This document shows, in pieces, positions 1 to 9,757 of a stretch of DNA of 64,000 bases (its first letter is position 1; every line of letters starts with the position of its first letter). The notes below the pieces were generated by a model. It was given only the letters and a program-made list of their open reading frames with translations. It was not told the DNA's origin and ran no database searches. This DNA is from Clostridium gasigenes (GTDB lineage Bacteria > Bacillota > Clostridia > Clostridiales > Clostridiaceae): contig NZ_FNJM01000001.1 in NCBI RefSeq assembly GCF_900104115.1, positions 186,001-250,000 of the forward strand, read 5' to 3'. The position numbers were made by a program, and so were the translations under genes.

Positions 1-1
1 T

Positions 2-373
2 TTAAATCAGTTAATGCAATTTAAGGGGAAAATCTTTGCTCTTATAATAAGTTCTTTAATATTTACAATGTGTCATACCCAGTATTATCATGATTTTAGT
101 GCTTTATTATCCGTGTTTGCTATGGTAATTCTATTTGGGTATGTCTATGTAATAACGGGATCATTATATCTATCTATAGGGTTACATTTTGCTGTAGATT
201 TCTTTCAATTAATATCAGGTGTTTCTAATAATTTTTTACTGTTTGATATTAAAGTGAGTGACTCGCAATTAAGTATATATTTATCAGATGCACAACTTTT
301 TGTAATATTAATACTCATTTTAGTTTTGGTATTAATGGATATTAAAAAAATAGGTTTCAATAGTAAGATTTAA
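2..373 (+). CDS. CPBP-family intramembrane protease, C-terminal part
   Basis: The reading frame is open to the left edge, so the first visible Met (position 14) is probably internal and the gene starts outside the window. The visible part is a membrane protein segment with three to four hydrophobic helices. 'LIFTMCH' followed about 50 residues later by 'GLHFAVDF' matches the two His-containing conserved motifs of CPBP (CAAX protease and bacteriocin-processing) proteins. The Glu-Glu motif of the family would lie upstream and is not seen. Family members are metal-dependent membrane proteases or bacteriocin self-immunity proteins. Which role applies here cannot be told. The stop is followed by a decayed insertion element. 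Confidence 0.7.
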   Translation, partial: LNQLMQFKGKIFALIISSLIFTMCHTQYYHDFSALLSVFAMVILFGYVYVITGSLYLSIGLHFAVDFFQLISGVSNNFLLFDIKVSDSQLSIYLSDAQLFVILILILVLVLMDIKKIGFNSKI

Positions 374-494
374 TAAATTATTGAGCGATTATTCATTTAG
401 AGATGACTGGAATATGCGAAGATGATATATAATAATTTATTGCAGCTAGTGTGATGAGCATAAAAACATCACGAGAAAGCACCTAGAATTGATA

Positions 495-1144
495 TGCTCC
501 CTTTATAGTAGACAGTTGAAATAATAAAAACTGTTTATATAGAGGGAGCATTTTATTATGGAAAGAAAAACTAAAATATTGTCAGAAATTAAGATAGAGG
601 TTGTTAAAGAGTATTTATCAGGAAAAATAAGTGTACGGCAAATAGCTTATCAACTACAAGTTTCTAGCTTCTCGGTTGAGGAATCGGTATCTGTCAACTC
701 ACTTGACAGATACCGGTATTGTTTCTTATATATTAAGTCACCCTAACAATAATCCATTGGTATTCGATACATTGGATAAAGCTATCGCTACGAACCCAAC
801 TGCAAAACCTATTTTTCATAGTGATCGTGGTTATCAATATACAAATAGAACGTTCAAAAGTAAATTAGATAAAATAGAAGCAACACAGAGCATGTCTAGA
901 GTTAGCAGCTGCATTGATAATGGACCTATGGAAGGTTTTTGGGGGATACTTAAAGTTGAAATGTATTATCTAAGAAAATTTGATACGTATGAGGAACTTG
1001 AACAAGCCATTGACGAATATATAGATTTTTATAACACACAAAGATTACAGAAAAAGTTAAAAAGTATGACTCCAATAGAATATCGAAGTCATACTTTAAC
1101 AGCGTAATTTTTATTATTTACCCTGTCTACTTGACAGGGGGCAG
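495..1144 (+). mobile_element. Decayed IS3-family (IS150-like) insertion sequence
   Basis: Both ends are preserved. The left end (about 495-531) and the reverse complement of the right end (about 1106-1144) share AGTAGACAG followed by AAATAATAAAAA, with only a few differences. Between them lie the start of an OrfA-type helix-turn-helix protein and the end of an OrfB-type DDE transposase. An intact IS3 element is about 1.2-1.5 kb, so roughly half has been lost by internal deletion near 664-680. A 13-bp perfect hairpin (684-696 with 704-716) sits beside the deletion point. No convincing target duplication was identified. Confidence 0.8.
558..1107 (+). pseudogene. IS3-family transposase remnant (orfA start joined to orfB end)
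   Basis: The first frame (558-746) encodes an OrfA-like N-terminus with a helix-turn-helix ('KISVRQIAYQLQVS'), then runs out of homology. A second frame (676-1107, 143 aa) gives the catalytic end of OrfB: 'HSDRGYQYT' carries the second Asp and 'DNGPMEGFWG' the catalytic Glu region, followed by the family's C-terminal 'YNTQRLQKKLKSMTPIEYR'. The first catalytic Asp and most of OrfA are missing, so the transposase cannot be active. The Met at 676 is not a real start. Confidence 0.85.
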
Positions 1145-1409
1145 TTCAAATGAATAGGCTATATATATTGGTAATTTCCACTATTGTATATAATATGCTA
1201 AAATAAAGTAAATATTGAAATTATTAAAACAAGGGAATTAGAGATGTAGTAAATTCATTAACAAGCATATTTAAATGAATCAATAGATACTTTAGAAAAA
1301 TGCAATGCTTGGACTGAATAAGATAATTAAAGATAAATTTAATGTGGTTAAAGAAGAGAAATAGATTGGGGTACAAGCAATTACACTAGATATAGAGAGG
1401 AGATAGTTG

Positions 1410-2078
1410 ATGTTTAATATAATGATAGTGGAAGATAATAATCAATTACAAAATGAAATAGCTAATATTTTAGTGCATAATGGATATAGTGTTATAAAGA
1501 GTAATAAATTTAATGAAATACCTAAAGTGGTTAAGGATAAAAATCCTGATTTAATATTATTAGATATTAATTTGCCAGAAGTTGATGGGTTTAGTATATG
1601 TACTGAAATACGTAGTTTTTCTAAGGTGCCTATTATATTTGTTACAAGTAGAAGTACAAATATTGATGAATTAATGAGTATAACCTTAGGTGGGGATGAT
1701 TTTATTACTAAACCATATAATACTCAAATTCTTTTGGCAAGAATAAATTCACTTTTGAAAAGAGCATATCCAAATGTAACATCAATGGATGTTATAGAGC
1801 ATAATGGAATTAGTCTAAATATGTTAACAAGTAAAATAAAATATGAAAATAATGAAATAGAACTTACTAAAAATGAAGCGAAAATACTTAGGTATTTATT
1901 GATTAATAAAGGGAAAATAGTTTCACGCGTAGATATTATGGAGTATTTATGGGATAGTTCATTATTTGTAAATGATAATACTTTAACTGTAAATATGACA
2001 AGAGTAAAGAATAAGTGTGAAGAAATTGGCGTAAAAGATTTTATAAAAACTAAAAGAGGACAGGGTTATATAGTATGA
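1410..2078 (+). CDS. OmpR-family response regulator (BceR-like)
   Basis: A 222-residue two-component response regulator. The receiver domain (about 1-115) has the acidic pair E8/D9, phosphoacceptor D52 in 'LILLDINLPEVDG', a conserved Thr in 'IIFVTSR' and Lys in 'ITKPYN'. The C-terminal half is an OmpR-type winged helix ending 'TKRGQGYIV'. The ATG at 1410 is preferred over the TTG at 1407 because GAGAGGAG ends about seven bases before it. The stop overlaps the kinase start by ATGA, so the two are translationally coupled. With the adjoining kinase and ABC transporter it forms a BceRSAB-type module, known to respond to cell-wall-active peptide antibiotics. The actual inducer is not visible. Confidence 0.9.
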   Translation: MFNIMIVEDNNQLQNEIANILVHNGYSVIKSNKFNEIPKVVKDKNPDLILLDINLPEVDGFSICTEIRSFSKVPIIFVTSRSTNIDELMSITLGGDDFITKPYNTQILLARINSLLKRAYPNVTSMDVIEHNGISLNMLTSKIKYENNEIELTKNEAKILRYLLINKGKIVSRVDIMEYLWDSSLFVNDNTLTVNMTRVKNKCEEIGVKDFIKTKRGQGYIV

Positions 2079-3091
2079 GGTTAGGTGAATATTTAAAAGG
2101 AAAACGTAGTGATATTTTAGTAAATATTATAGGGTTAATTACTTTAATCATATTTCTTTTTAGTGTAGGAAATACATTTGATGCTATAGTAACTGTTTTA
2201 ATAACTTGGATTACTGTAGTTGTATTATTTTTTATTTATGAATATAGACAGAGGAAATTATATTTCAAGGAGCTTGAAGAAAGTATAGATAAGCTAGATA
2301 AGAAATATCTTATTTGTGGAGTTATAGATTATCCGAGGTATATTGATTCAGTTCCATATTATATAATGATGAAAAAAGCTAGTAAATCTATGATAGAAGA
2401 AATAACTAGAGTGAAGAATCAACGTAAAGATTATAAAGAATATATTGAGCAGTGGATTCATGAAGTTAAAACTCCAATTGCTGCCATTAAGATAATAGAG
2501 GAAAATAATAAATCAGATGTATCAAGAGTAGTATTAGGGGAGCTTGGAAAAATAGATGGTTTTGTTGAACAAACACTATTTTATGCTAGAAGTGAAGAGG
2601 TTGAAAAAGACTACTTAATAAAAGAGATTTCTTTGGAGCAATGTGTTAATGAGGTTATTATAAAAAATAAGCAGTTATTTATTTCTAATAATATAAATAT
2701 AGAGTTATATGAATTAGATAAGAATATTTATTCTGATAGCAAATGGGTAGAGTTTATAGTTAATCAGGTAGTTATTAATTCTATAAAATATAGAATTAAG
2801 GATAATCCAGAGGTTAGAATATATACTTTAGATATTAAAAATGGTATTCAACTTATTATTGAGGACAATGGTATAGGAATAGATGATAGTGAGATAAATC
2901 GTGTGTTTGAAAAAGGATTTACAGGTAATAATGGTAGGTTAAATCAGAAATCTACAGGAATAGGATTATATCTATGTAAAAAATTATGTGATAAATTAGG
3001 GATAGGAATAGCTATAGAATCTCATAAAAACATATATACCAAAGTAATAATCACTTTTCCTAAGGGAAGTTTTTGCAGAGTAGGGGGCTGA
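2075..3091 (+). CDS. Sensor histidine kinase, intramembrane-sensing BceS type
   Basis: A 338-residue kinase with two closely spaced membrane helices in the first 57 residues and almost no extracellular loop. That is the layout of intramembrane-sensing kinases, which depend on their ABC transporter for stimulus detection. The phosphoacceptor is about His129 in 'WIHEVKTPIAA'. The ATPase domain shows an N box ('VVINSIKYR'), G1 ('IEDNGIGID'), an F-box-like 'VFEKGFTGNNG' and G2 ('STGIGLYLCKK'). It starts inside the stop of the regulator gene (ATGA) and is followed 120 bases later by the transporter ATPase, as in bce-type modules. Confidence 0.9.
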   Translation: MRLGEYLKGKRSDILVNIIGLITLIIFLFSVGNTFDAIVTVLITWITVVVLFFIYEYRQRKLYFKELEESIDKLDKKYLICGVIDYPRYIDSVPYYIMMKKASKSMIEEITRVKNQRKDYKEYIEQWIHEVKTPIAAIKIIEENNKSDVSRVVLGELGKIDGFVEQTLFYARSEEVEKDYLIKEISLEQCVNEVIIKNKQLFISNNINIELYELDKNIYSDSKWVEFIVNQVVINSIKYRIKDNPEVRIYTLDIKNGIQLIIEDNGIGIDDSEINRVFEKGFTGNNGRLNQKSTGIGLYLCKKLCDKLGIGIAIESHKNIYTKVIITFPKGSFCRVGG

Positions 3092-3212
3092 TAAGGCTCT
3101 TTTTTGCTGTAAAGAATATGATTACTATAGTGACAAAGTTGTAACTTAAAAGTAATATTAAATCGAATTAGATAGATAGTTTCGGGTGTAGAATATTATT
3201 GAGGTGAGGGAA

Positions 3213-3980
3213 ATGGAAAAAATATTAAGTATAAAGAATATAGAGAAGTATTATGGAAACAAAGGGAATATGGTAAAGGCAATTGATGATATTAGTTTTG
3301 ATGTTTTTAAAGGTGAGTTTGTAGGGGTAATGGGTCCGTCTGGTTCAGGAAAAACAACATTGTTAAATAATATATCTACAATAGATGAGGTTAGTGCAGG
3401 ACATATTTATATTAACGAAAAAGACTTAACTGAAATTACTCCAAAAGAAATTGCTAAGTTTAGAAGAGAAAATTTAGGGTTTATATTTCAGGATTTTAAT
3501 TTGTTAGATACATTAACTATTCATGAAAATATAGCTTTAGCATTGACAATTAATAGAACTAAAAAAAATGAAATAGATAGTAGAGTAGCCGATGTAGCTA
3601 GAGAACTTGGTATAGAAGATATACTTTCAAAGTATCCTTATGAAGTTTCAGGAGGGCAAAAGCAAAGATGTGCTTGTGCAAGAGCTTTAATAACAAATCC
3701 TAAACTTATTTTAGCAGATGAACCAACAGGAGCTTTAGATTCTAGGTCTGCTCAAATGTTAATAGAAATGATTTCACAATTAAATAAGGAATTAGAAGCA
3801 ACAATTTTAATGGTAACTCATGATTCATTTACGGCAAGTTATTGTGACAGAATTTTATTTATTAATGATGGTAAGATTTTTACTGAGCTCGTAAAGGGGA
3901 AAAATACTCGTAAACAATTCTTCAATCAAATCTTAGATGTAGTTGCACTACTAGGAGGCGATGTTAGAAATGTACGCTAA
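3213..3980 (+). CDS. BceA-type ABC transporter ATP-binding protein
   Basis: ATPase subunit of a peptide-antibiotic sensing/resistance transporter of the BceAB (MacB-like) type. Walker A is 'GPSGSGKTT', the Q loop is in 'FIFQDFNLLDTLT', the signature is 'VSGGQKQR', Walker B is 'LILADEPTGALDS', and a switch His lies in 'MVTHD'. Length (255 aa) is normal. The ATG at 3213 is chosen; an upstream in-frame GTG (3204) lies inside the GAGGTGAGG ribosome site. The end overlaps the permease start by about 11-20 bases. The C-terminal stretch after residue 230 is typical of these ATPases. Confidence 0.92.
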   Translation: MEKILSIKNIEKYYGNKGNMVKAIDDISFDVFKGEFVGVMGPSGSGKTTLLNNISTIDEVSAGHIYINEKDLTEITPKEIAKFRRENLGFIFQDFNLLDTLTIHENIALALTINRTKKNEIDSRVADVARELGIEDILSKYPYEVSGGQKQRCACARALITNPKLILADEPTGALDSRSAQMLIEMISQLNKELEATILMVTHDSFTASYCDRILFINDGKIFTELVKGKNTRKQFFNQILDVVALLGGDVRNVR

Positions 3981-6030
3981 ACTGGCAATTAATAATGCAA
4001 AACGTTCAATTAAAGATTATTTAATATATATTGTTACATTAACAATATGCGTAAGTTTATTTTATGGATTTAGTTCATTATCAAGTTCGAATTATACACT
4101 TGTAACTGAGGATATGTTTAACTTTGACATTTTAAAAGAAATGCTTAAATACTCAACTTATGGAGTAACGGCATTGCTAGTATTACTTGTTGGATATGTG
4201 AATAAATATATGATGAAGAGGCGTCAAAAGGAGTTTGCAACATATATATTACTTGGGACAGAACAAAGAAGTGTAGCATTAATGTTTTTTGTTGAAACTC
4301 TAATAATAGGAGTAATTTCAATTGTAGCAGGTATTTTAATTGGAACTTTATTTTCTCAAGTTGTAACAGCTCTAATACTTATGACAGCAGGTCAGGAAAT
4401 AATATTTTCATTTAAAATATATACAGATACTATATTAATCACTTTTGCATTTTTTATAACTATATTCTGTATAATTGGATTTTTCAATATAGGATATTTA
4501 AATAAAATTAAGTTAATTAATATGTTAAATAGTGAAAAGAAAACAGAGTTTCAATTTAAAAGAAGTAAGGTTGTATATATAACAGTATTTTTAATGTCTA
4601 TAGCTTCTTATAGTACTTGTGGGGTCTACGCATACAAGATTTTATATAGTTCAGGTAAGGATGTTATTTTGGCAGAACAAAAAATGATGTTTGCCCTTAT
4701 AGCATTAGTAGCTTTTATAGTAGGAACATATGCACTATTTTATTCAGCTTCATATATAGCCATTGTTATTAAAAATAAATGGACAGGTTTTAAGTATGAA
4801 TACACTAATCTATTTTTAATTGGGGCTATTGTTTCTAAAATAAAAACAGTGCCTATATTAATGGCTACAATTTCATTAACATTATTAGGATCAGCTTTAT
4901 GCTTCACTATAACTTTACTAATGTCACAATGGAGCTTAGGCTATTTAGAGTATAGAATTCCATTTGATGTAAATATATCAAATCAAAATATAAGTATAAC
5001 TGATATTAATGATATGCCTAATATTAATTATGATGAAATTGTTGAATATATGGATATTAATAATCATCCTTTAAAAAATTATTGTCAGGTTGAAACTTAT
5101 TTTATAGAAGAAAAAGATTTTTATATAAAAGATAAAATAAAGATGCCCATACTTGCAATTGGATTAAGTGACTTCAATACTTTGAGAAAAACATTAGGTT
5201 ATGAGGAAGTTACCTTAAAAGAAAATGAGTTTACAATGCAATGGGATAAAAAGGTAGATGAAAGTGAAATTAAAGAGTATATAAATAATAATTCCATTAT
5301 TAATGTTAATGGAGAAGAGTTTAAAGTTAGTTCTAATTCACATTATATAGACAGCTTGGGAGAAAATATTTATAATTTTTGGACAGATACATTAATAGTT
5401 TTACCAGATGAAGTGTGTGAAGAACTAATGATAGCTAGTACTCAATTTTACGGAAATATTAAAGCAAAAATGAATTATGAAGAAGCATTGAAAATAGAAG
5501 AGTTTGCGTCAACTTGGTTTAGGGAAAAGCATATTGATTTGTATAATAAATATGAAGAAAGTGAAGAAGAAAATTATAGTTTTACTGATCCTGCTAAGAT
5601 TAGAATGAAGGTAGCTGAAACTAGTGTAGTAATAACTATGAGCTTGTTTATGAGGATACTTGGAATATACTTGGGAGCAGTTTTACTAATGATTAGTTTA
5701 ACAGTTTTAGCACTTCAACAATTATCAGATTCTATTGATCATAAACAAAGGTTTAAAACTCTAAAGAAACTTGGTATAGAGAAAAAAGAAATTAATAAAT
5801 TAATATTAAAACAAATAGGTTGTTATTTTGTAATACCTATATTTATAGCAATAATTGGGTTATTAATATTCTTATATAATTATTCAGTAATATTTAGGGA
5901 GCAAATAAATTTATATATAGGAAATAGCGCATTTATATTGAATATGATTATTGGGATATCACTAATTATAATTATTTATTCATGTTATTTTATGGCTACT
6001 TATTATACATTTAAAAGAAATATTGAATAA
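3970..6030 (+). CDS. BceB-type ABC transporter permease (FtsX-like)
   Basis: A large permease (686 aa) with the BceB layout: one N-terminal helix, then about nine more membrane helices, and a large extracytoplasmic domain of roughly 200 residues (about 330-535) between helices seven and eight. The FtsX-like core is visible in 'YVNKYMMKRRQKEFATYILLG' near the N-terminus and 'HKQRFKTLKKLGIEKKEI' near the C-terminus. The ATG at 3970 ('MYAKLAINNAKRS') is preferred. The ATG at 3961 is only two bases from the AGGAGG box, while 3970 is 11 bases away and matches the usual family N-terminus. It ends the bce-like operon; no clear terminator follows. Confidence 0.88.
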   Translation: MYAKLAINNAKRSIKDYLIYIVTLTICVSLFYGFSSLSSSNYTLVTEDMFNFDILKEMLKYSTYGVTALLVLLVGYVNKYMMKRRQKEFATYILLGTEQRSVALMFFVETLIIGVISIVAGILIGTLFSQVVTALILMTAGQEIIFSFKIYTDTILITFAFFITIFCIIGFFNIGYLNKIKLINMLNSEKKTEFQFKRSKVVYITVFLMSIASYSTCGVYAYKILYSSGKDVILAEQKMMFALIALVAFIVGTYALFYSASYIAIVIKNKWTGFKYEYTNLFLIGAIVSKIKTVPILMATISLTLLGSALCFTITLLMSQWSLGYLEYRIPFDVNISNQNISITDINDMPNINYDEIVEYMDINNHPLKNYCQVETYFIEEKDFYIKDKIKMPILAIGLSDFNTLRKTLGYEEVTLKENEFTMQWDKKVDESEIKEYINNNSIINVNGEEFKVSSNSHYIDSLGENIYNFWTDTLIVLPDEVCEELMIASTQFYGNIKAKMNYEEALKIEEFASTWFREKHIDLYNKYEESEEENYSFTDPAKIRMKVAETSVVITMSLFMRILGIYLGAVLLMISLTVLALQQLSDSIDHKQRFKTLKKLGIEKKEINKLILKQIGCYFVIPIFIAIIGLLIFLYNYSVIFREQINLYIGNSAFILNMIIGISLIIIIYSCYFMATYYTFKRNIE

Positions 6031-6259
6031 AATTAGATAGGGATTATTAACGTAAACAAGATGCAGAGCTTGAAAAAAAGTATGAAGAATATAGCAAATT
6101 GACAGTTGACTTAAAGAATAAAAAAAATTTGCAGGTTATCTATTGGAATTTATAGTGAATAGAGTATTATATAATTATACTAACTTATATAGTTAAACTA
6201 AAGTGATTATGAAGTTGTTACTATTAATGAAAAAGTTTCATATAAGGAGGATTTATAAT

Positions 6260-7138
6260 ATGGATATTATAATCGAAACTAAAAATCTTACTAAGAGTTA
6301 TGGGAATTCAAGGGGGATAATTGATGTCAATTTAACTGTGGAGCAGGGCGAAATATTTGGGTTTATTGGACCTAATGGAGCAGGTAAATCTACCACCATT
6401 AGAACACTACTTTCATTAATAAACAAAACAAGTGGTGAAGCTAAAATTTTTGGACTTGACTGTGAAAAAGACAAAGTGCAAATTCTTAAGGAAGTTGGAT
6501 ATTTACCATCAGAAGTATTTTACTATGACAATATGAAAGCTAAGGATTTACTAAATTATTCTGCTAGCTTTTATGGTAAAGATTGCTCTTCAAGAATAGA
6601 GGAATTATCAGAAGCTCTTGAGTTAGATTTAAATAAGAAGATTGAAGATATGAGCTTAGGTAATAAGAAGAAAGTAGGAATTGTACAAGGGTTATTACAT
6701 TCACCTAAATTAATAATACTAGATGAACCTACATCAGGTTTAGATCCTTTAATGCAAAAAAAATTCTTTGAAATTATAAAGAAAGAAAATGAGAGAGGAG
6801 CTACAGTGTTATTCTCATCACATATATTAAGTGAAGTTCAAAAGATTTGTGACAGAGTAGCTATTATAAAAGACGGAAGGATTATAAAAACTGAAAAAAT
6901 AAGTGATTTAAAGCAAAGTGCATATAAAAAAGTAACTTTTAATATAACTGATGAAGCACCTAAGGAGTTAAATATATCTGGATCTAAAAACGTTGAAATT
7001 AATGGTCAAAATATTGCATTCCTTTATAAAGGTAATATTAACTCACTATTAGATGAAATAGGAAAATTTCAATTAACAAACATAGATATAACTGAGCCTT
7101 CACTAGAGGAAATATTTATGCATTATTATGAAGCATAA
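6260..7138 (+). CDS. ABC-2 exporter ATP-binding protein
   Basis: ATPase of a drug/lipid-type exporter (292 aa). Walker A is 'GPNGAGKST', the signature is 'MSLGNKKKVG' (a variant of LSGGQ common in this subfamily), Walker B is 'LIILDEPTSGLDP', and the switch His is in 'SSHILSE'. A C-terminal extension of about 80 residues is normal for CcmA/NatA-like ATPases. AAGGAGG at 6244-6250 fixes the start at ATG 6260 and not at upstream in-frame ATGs. Two permease genes follow with short gaps, giving a three-gene exporter operon. The 230 bases before it hold only decayed coding-like sequence and no recognisable regulator. Confidence 0.9.
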   Translation: MDIIIETKNLTKSYGNSRGIIDVNLTVEQGEIFGFIGPNGAGKSTTIRTLLSLINKTSGEAKIFGLDCEKDKVQILKEVGYLPSEVFYYDNMKAKDLLNYSASFYGKDCSSRIEELSEALELDLNKKIEDMSLGNKKKVGIVQGLLHSPKLIILDEPTSGLDPLMQKKFFEIIKKENERGATVLFSSHILSEVQKICDRVAIIKDGRIIKTEKISDLKQSAYKKVTFNITDEAPKELNISGSKNVEINGQNIAFLYKGNINSLLDEIGKFQLTNIDITEPSLEEIFMHYYEA

Positions 7139-7152
7139 GGGGGGACAAGACG

Positions 7153-7953
7153 TTGAATATATTTAAATTTGAATTAAAGTCAGCCTTGAAAAATTCACTT
7201 ATCTGGCTAGTAGTTTTGCTCACATTAAATTTAGTATTTATGAAAGCTATGTATCCGCTTTATATTGATGCAGCAAAAGATATAGAGGAAGTAGTAGCTA
7301 ATTTTCCACCAGAATTTACTGCAGCTTTTGGATTTAATATAAAAGAAATATTTCAATATGGAGGATTTTACTCCTTCTGTTCTAATTATATAGTTTTATG
7401 TGGAGCAATAATGGCAGTATATTTAGGTGTATCAACTTTTGCCAGAGAGAAAAAAGTTAAGACTATGGATTTTCTTTTTACAAAACCAATATCTAGAGAA
7501 AAAATATTTTCATGTAAATTATTAGCTAATATTTCTATTATTGTAATTACTAATATTGTTTTTATTACCTTAGCTTATTTTATATATGAAAGCAGTGGAG
7601 ATACTACTACAACAATTGAAAAAACCTTATTAGCTACAAGTGGTTTGTTTTTTACACAATTAGTATTTTTAGCCTTGGGAATTATATTTGCAATATTTGC
7701 AAAGAAAGTAAGAAGTATAGCTGGTATAGCGATAGCCTTTGGTTTTGGTGGCTTTATAATATCTGCAGTAGCTAACATTATAGATGAAGAAATATTAAAT
7801 TATATAGCACCAATGAAATATTTTGCTCCAAATTCTGTTTTTAGTAATGGAGCTTTTGAGATGAAATATGTTATTACAGCAATAGTTATAATAGTTGTTT
7901 GTATAGGGACTTCCTTTATTAAATATAAAAACAGTGATATACAAGCTGTCTAG
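7153..7953 (+). CDS. ABC-2 type transporter permease
   Basis: A 266-residue membrane protein with about six helices, starting with TTG preceded by a G-rich ribosome site (7139-7144). The N-terminus 'MNIFKFELKSALKNSLIW' and the 'FTKPISREKIFSCKLLAN' loop are typical of ABC-2 permeases of the YhaP/BcrB sort, in which the cytosolic coupling segment carries a 'TKP(I/R)SR' motif. It pairs with the next gene, which has the same loop ('FTKPRKRSYIVNMKFIS'), so the exporter is probably a heterodimer. Substrate unknown. Confidence 0.85.
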   Translation: MNIFKFELKSALKNSLIWLVVLLTLNLVFMKAMYPLYIDAAKDIEEVVANFPPEFTAAFGFNIKEIFQYGGFYSFCSNYIVLCGAIMAVYLGVSTFAREKKVKTMDFLFTKPISREKIFSCKLLANISIIVITNIVFITLAYFIYESSGDTTTTIEKTLLATSGLFFTQLVFLALGIIFAIFAKKVRSIAGIAIAFGFGGFIISAVANIIDEEILNYIAPMKYFAPNSVFSNGAFEMKYVITAIVIIVVCIGTSFIKYKNSDIQAV

Positions 7954-7965
7954 GAGGTGAAGGTA

Positions 7966-8763
7966 ATGAATATATTAAAAAAGGAATTGAAAATAGGATT
8001 AAAACCTTTTATATTTTGGTCAATAGGCCTATTTTTTCTAGTATTTGCTGGAGTAGTAAAATTTACTGGGATAAGTGGAGTGGAAGGCGCATCAGTTAAG
8101 GAACTATTTGATAAGTTTCCTAAGATAATTCTTGCTCTTTTTGGTATGGCAGGGTTAGATGCTACAGCTATAGATGGTTATTATGGTATTTTAGCATTTT
8201 ATGCATTGATATGTGGGATGATATATGGTGTATCTCTTGGAACTAACATTATTAATAGAGAAGTAGTTGATAAAACTTTTGAATTTATTTTTACAAAGCC
8301 AAGAAAAAGAAGTTATATAGTAAATATGAAGTTTATAAGTGCTACTATATATTTAGCAGCTTTTAGTCTTTTAAATTATATCTTTTCTATAGTGGCTATA
8401 AGAACTTTAGATTTAGAAAAAAACATAGATAAGGAGATATTGTTATTTTCTTTAGCTATATTTATCATTAGTATGTTGTATTGTGTTATAGGTATATTTA
8501 TTGCAACTGTAATTAAAAATTATGAAAAGGGGAACTTATACGGGAACTTATTTTTCTTTGTAACATTCATATTAAGTATAATATATGATGTCGTAGAAAA
8601 TGGAAGCATAATTAGGATATTTACACCATTTAAATATTTATTGCCTACAGATATTGTTAATGGAAAGTTTGAAATATTACCTCTTATTGCATCTATAGTT
8701 ATAATTATAGCTTTATATATAGTTTCACTTAAAATTTTTGAAAGAAAAGAATTTAGTAACTAA
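7966..8763 (+). CDS. ABC-2 type transporter permease, second subunit
   Basis: A 265-residue membrane protein with about six helices and the same organisation as the preceding permease, including the cytosolic 'FTKPRKR' loop. AGGAGGTG at 7952-7959 places the start at ATG 7966. The in-frame GTG at 7957 lies within that ribosome site and is not used. The ribosome site overlaps the stop of the preceding gene, suggesting coupled translation. A strong hairpin terminator follows, so this ends the operon. Confidence 0.85.
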   Translation: MNILKKELKIGLKPFIFWSIGLFFLVFAGVVKFTGISGVEGASVKELFDKFPKIILALFGMAGLDATAIDGYYGILAFYALICGMIYGVSLGTNIINREVVDKTFEFIFTKPRKRSYIVNMKFISATIYLAAFSLLNYIFSIVAIRTLDLEKNIDKEILLFSLAIFIISMLYCVIGIFIATVIKNYEKGNLYGNLFFFVTFILSIIYDVVENGSIIRIFTPFKYLLPTDIVNGKFEILPLIASIVIIIALYIVSLKIFERKEFSN

Positions 8764-8799
8764 AGAGTATATAGAAAAATATAAAATGGAGTAGATAAA

Positions 8800-8850
8800 A
8801 ATAAGAAGTGAAGATTACTGAATAAATAATCTTCACTTCTTATTTTTTGT
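8800..8850 (+). terminator. Rho-independent terminator after the exporter operon
   Basis: An 18-bp perfect stem (8800-8817 with 8827-8844) around a nine-base loop is followed by a T run. The left side is preceded by an A run, so it could also work on the other strand. Confidence 0.9.
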
Positions 8851-8902
8851 TGATTCATCCAAGGAAAGGTTATAGTAATAGTAATTATATAAGATAATTA
8901 CT

Positions 8903-9442
8903 ATGAAAAGTAATCTAGATATAAATAATTCACAAGCAAGAATATTATTTGTATTAAGCAAATTTAAAGAATTAAATATAAATAAATTAGTACAGGAATT
9001 ATCATTAAGTAAATCAACTCTTACTAGTATGTTAGATAGATTAGAGAAATTAGGATATCTTAAAAAGAAATCAAATCATTTAGATAAAAGAGAAACCATA
9101 ATAAATATAACTGAAGATGGAGAGAAAATTGCAGAAACATATAATTCTATTGTAGATGAAATGTCACTAGTGTATATATGCCAAGTATCAGCTCAAACAA
9201 AACTTCTATTAGATAAATTATATCCTTTAACTGAAATTAATAAATCAAGTCATAAACCTAGATTTGGCAAGAAAAAATTAATAATGGGATACACACAAGC
9301 AGCATCATTTCCCTTTTTATTCAGAAGCTACTTTAAATATACTGCAAAACACTTAAAAGGCATGGGATTAGAGCATTATAAAACGCTTGTTGCTAGAAAA
9401 ATGTTCAATAGAAATTCTGCTAAAATGGATAAAATATTTTGA
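8903..9442 (+). pseudogene. MarR-family regulator fused to the end of an FMN-reductase-like flavoprotein (deletion chimera)
   Basis: The first ~115 residues are the winged helix of a MarR regulator ('SKSTLTSMLDRLEKLGYLKK', wing 'DKRETIINITEDG'), but the first dimerisation helix is missing and no good ribosome site precedes the ATG. From about residue 128 the sequence ('KKKLIMGYTQA', 'FRSYFKYTAKHLKGMG') looks like the C-terminal end of an NADPH-dependent FMN reductase/iron-sulfur flavoprotein. MarR and flavoprotein genes are often neighbours, so an in-frame deletion between two adjacent genes is the likeliest origin. The chimera keeps an open frame and could be expressed, but neither part is complete. 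Confidence 0.6.
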
Positions 9443-9514
9443 AAAAAGCTTATACTATAGGAGTTTCTATATCAAAATAAAGATATAATATTGACATAAT
9501 CACTACTGACTGAT

Positions 9515-9757
9515 ACTAAGCCATGAAGAAATATATGGTTACGAGATTTACTAAGAGACTGAATCCTCTTGGATTTTCGGATGTTGTAGACGGGACAGTT
9601 ATACCATTTTGGTGCGACTTGAGAAAAATAAATTGGTGGAAATTATGAAAAAGCCATCGGATATGGGACCACCCCGAAAGTTTTTTGCACTTAATGACTC
9701 TGGACGTGAAGAGTTAAGGAAGTTCTTGGAGAAATGGGGATTCGTTTTGACGAAAAT
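9515..9757 (+). pseudogene. PadR-family regulator remnant, frameshifted
   Basis: Pieces of a PadR winged helix can be read in changing frames: 'HEEIYGYEI' near 9523, then from 9609 'VRLEKNKLVEIMKKPSDMG' and 'PPRKFFALNDSGREELRKFL', matching the PadR pattern of a YGYE motif, a leucine-rich helix and a 'GPPRKYYxLTxxG' wing. Frameshifts and the missing N-terminus show it is dead. It runs directly into the DUF2726 fragment. Confidence 0.65.

Noticed and set aside
1145..1409. Possible gene between the IS remnant and the response regulator
   Set aside because: Only very short frames; a few residues look coding-like but there is no ribosome site or recognisable family.
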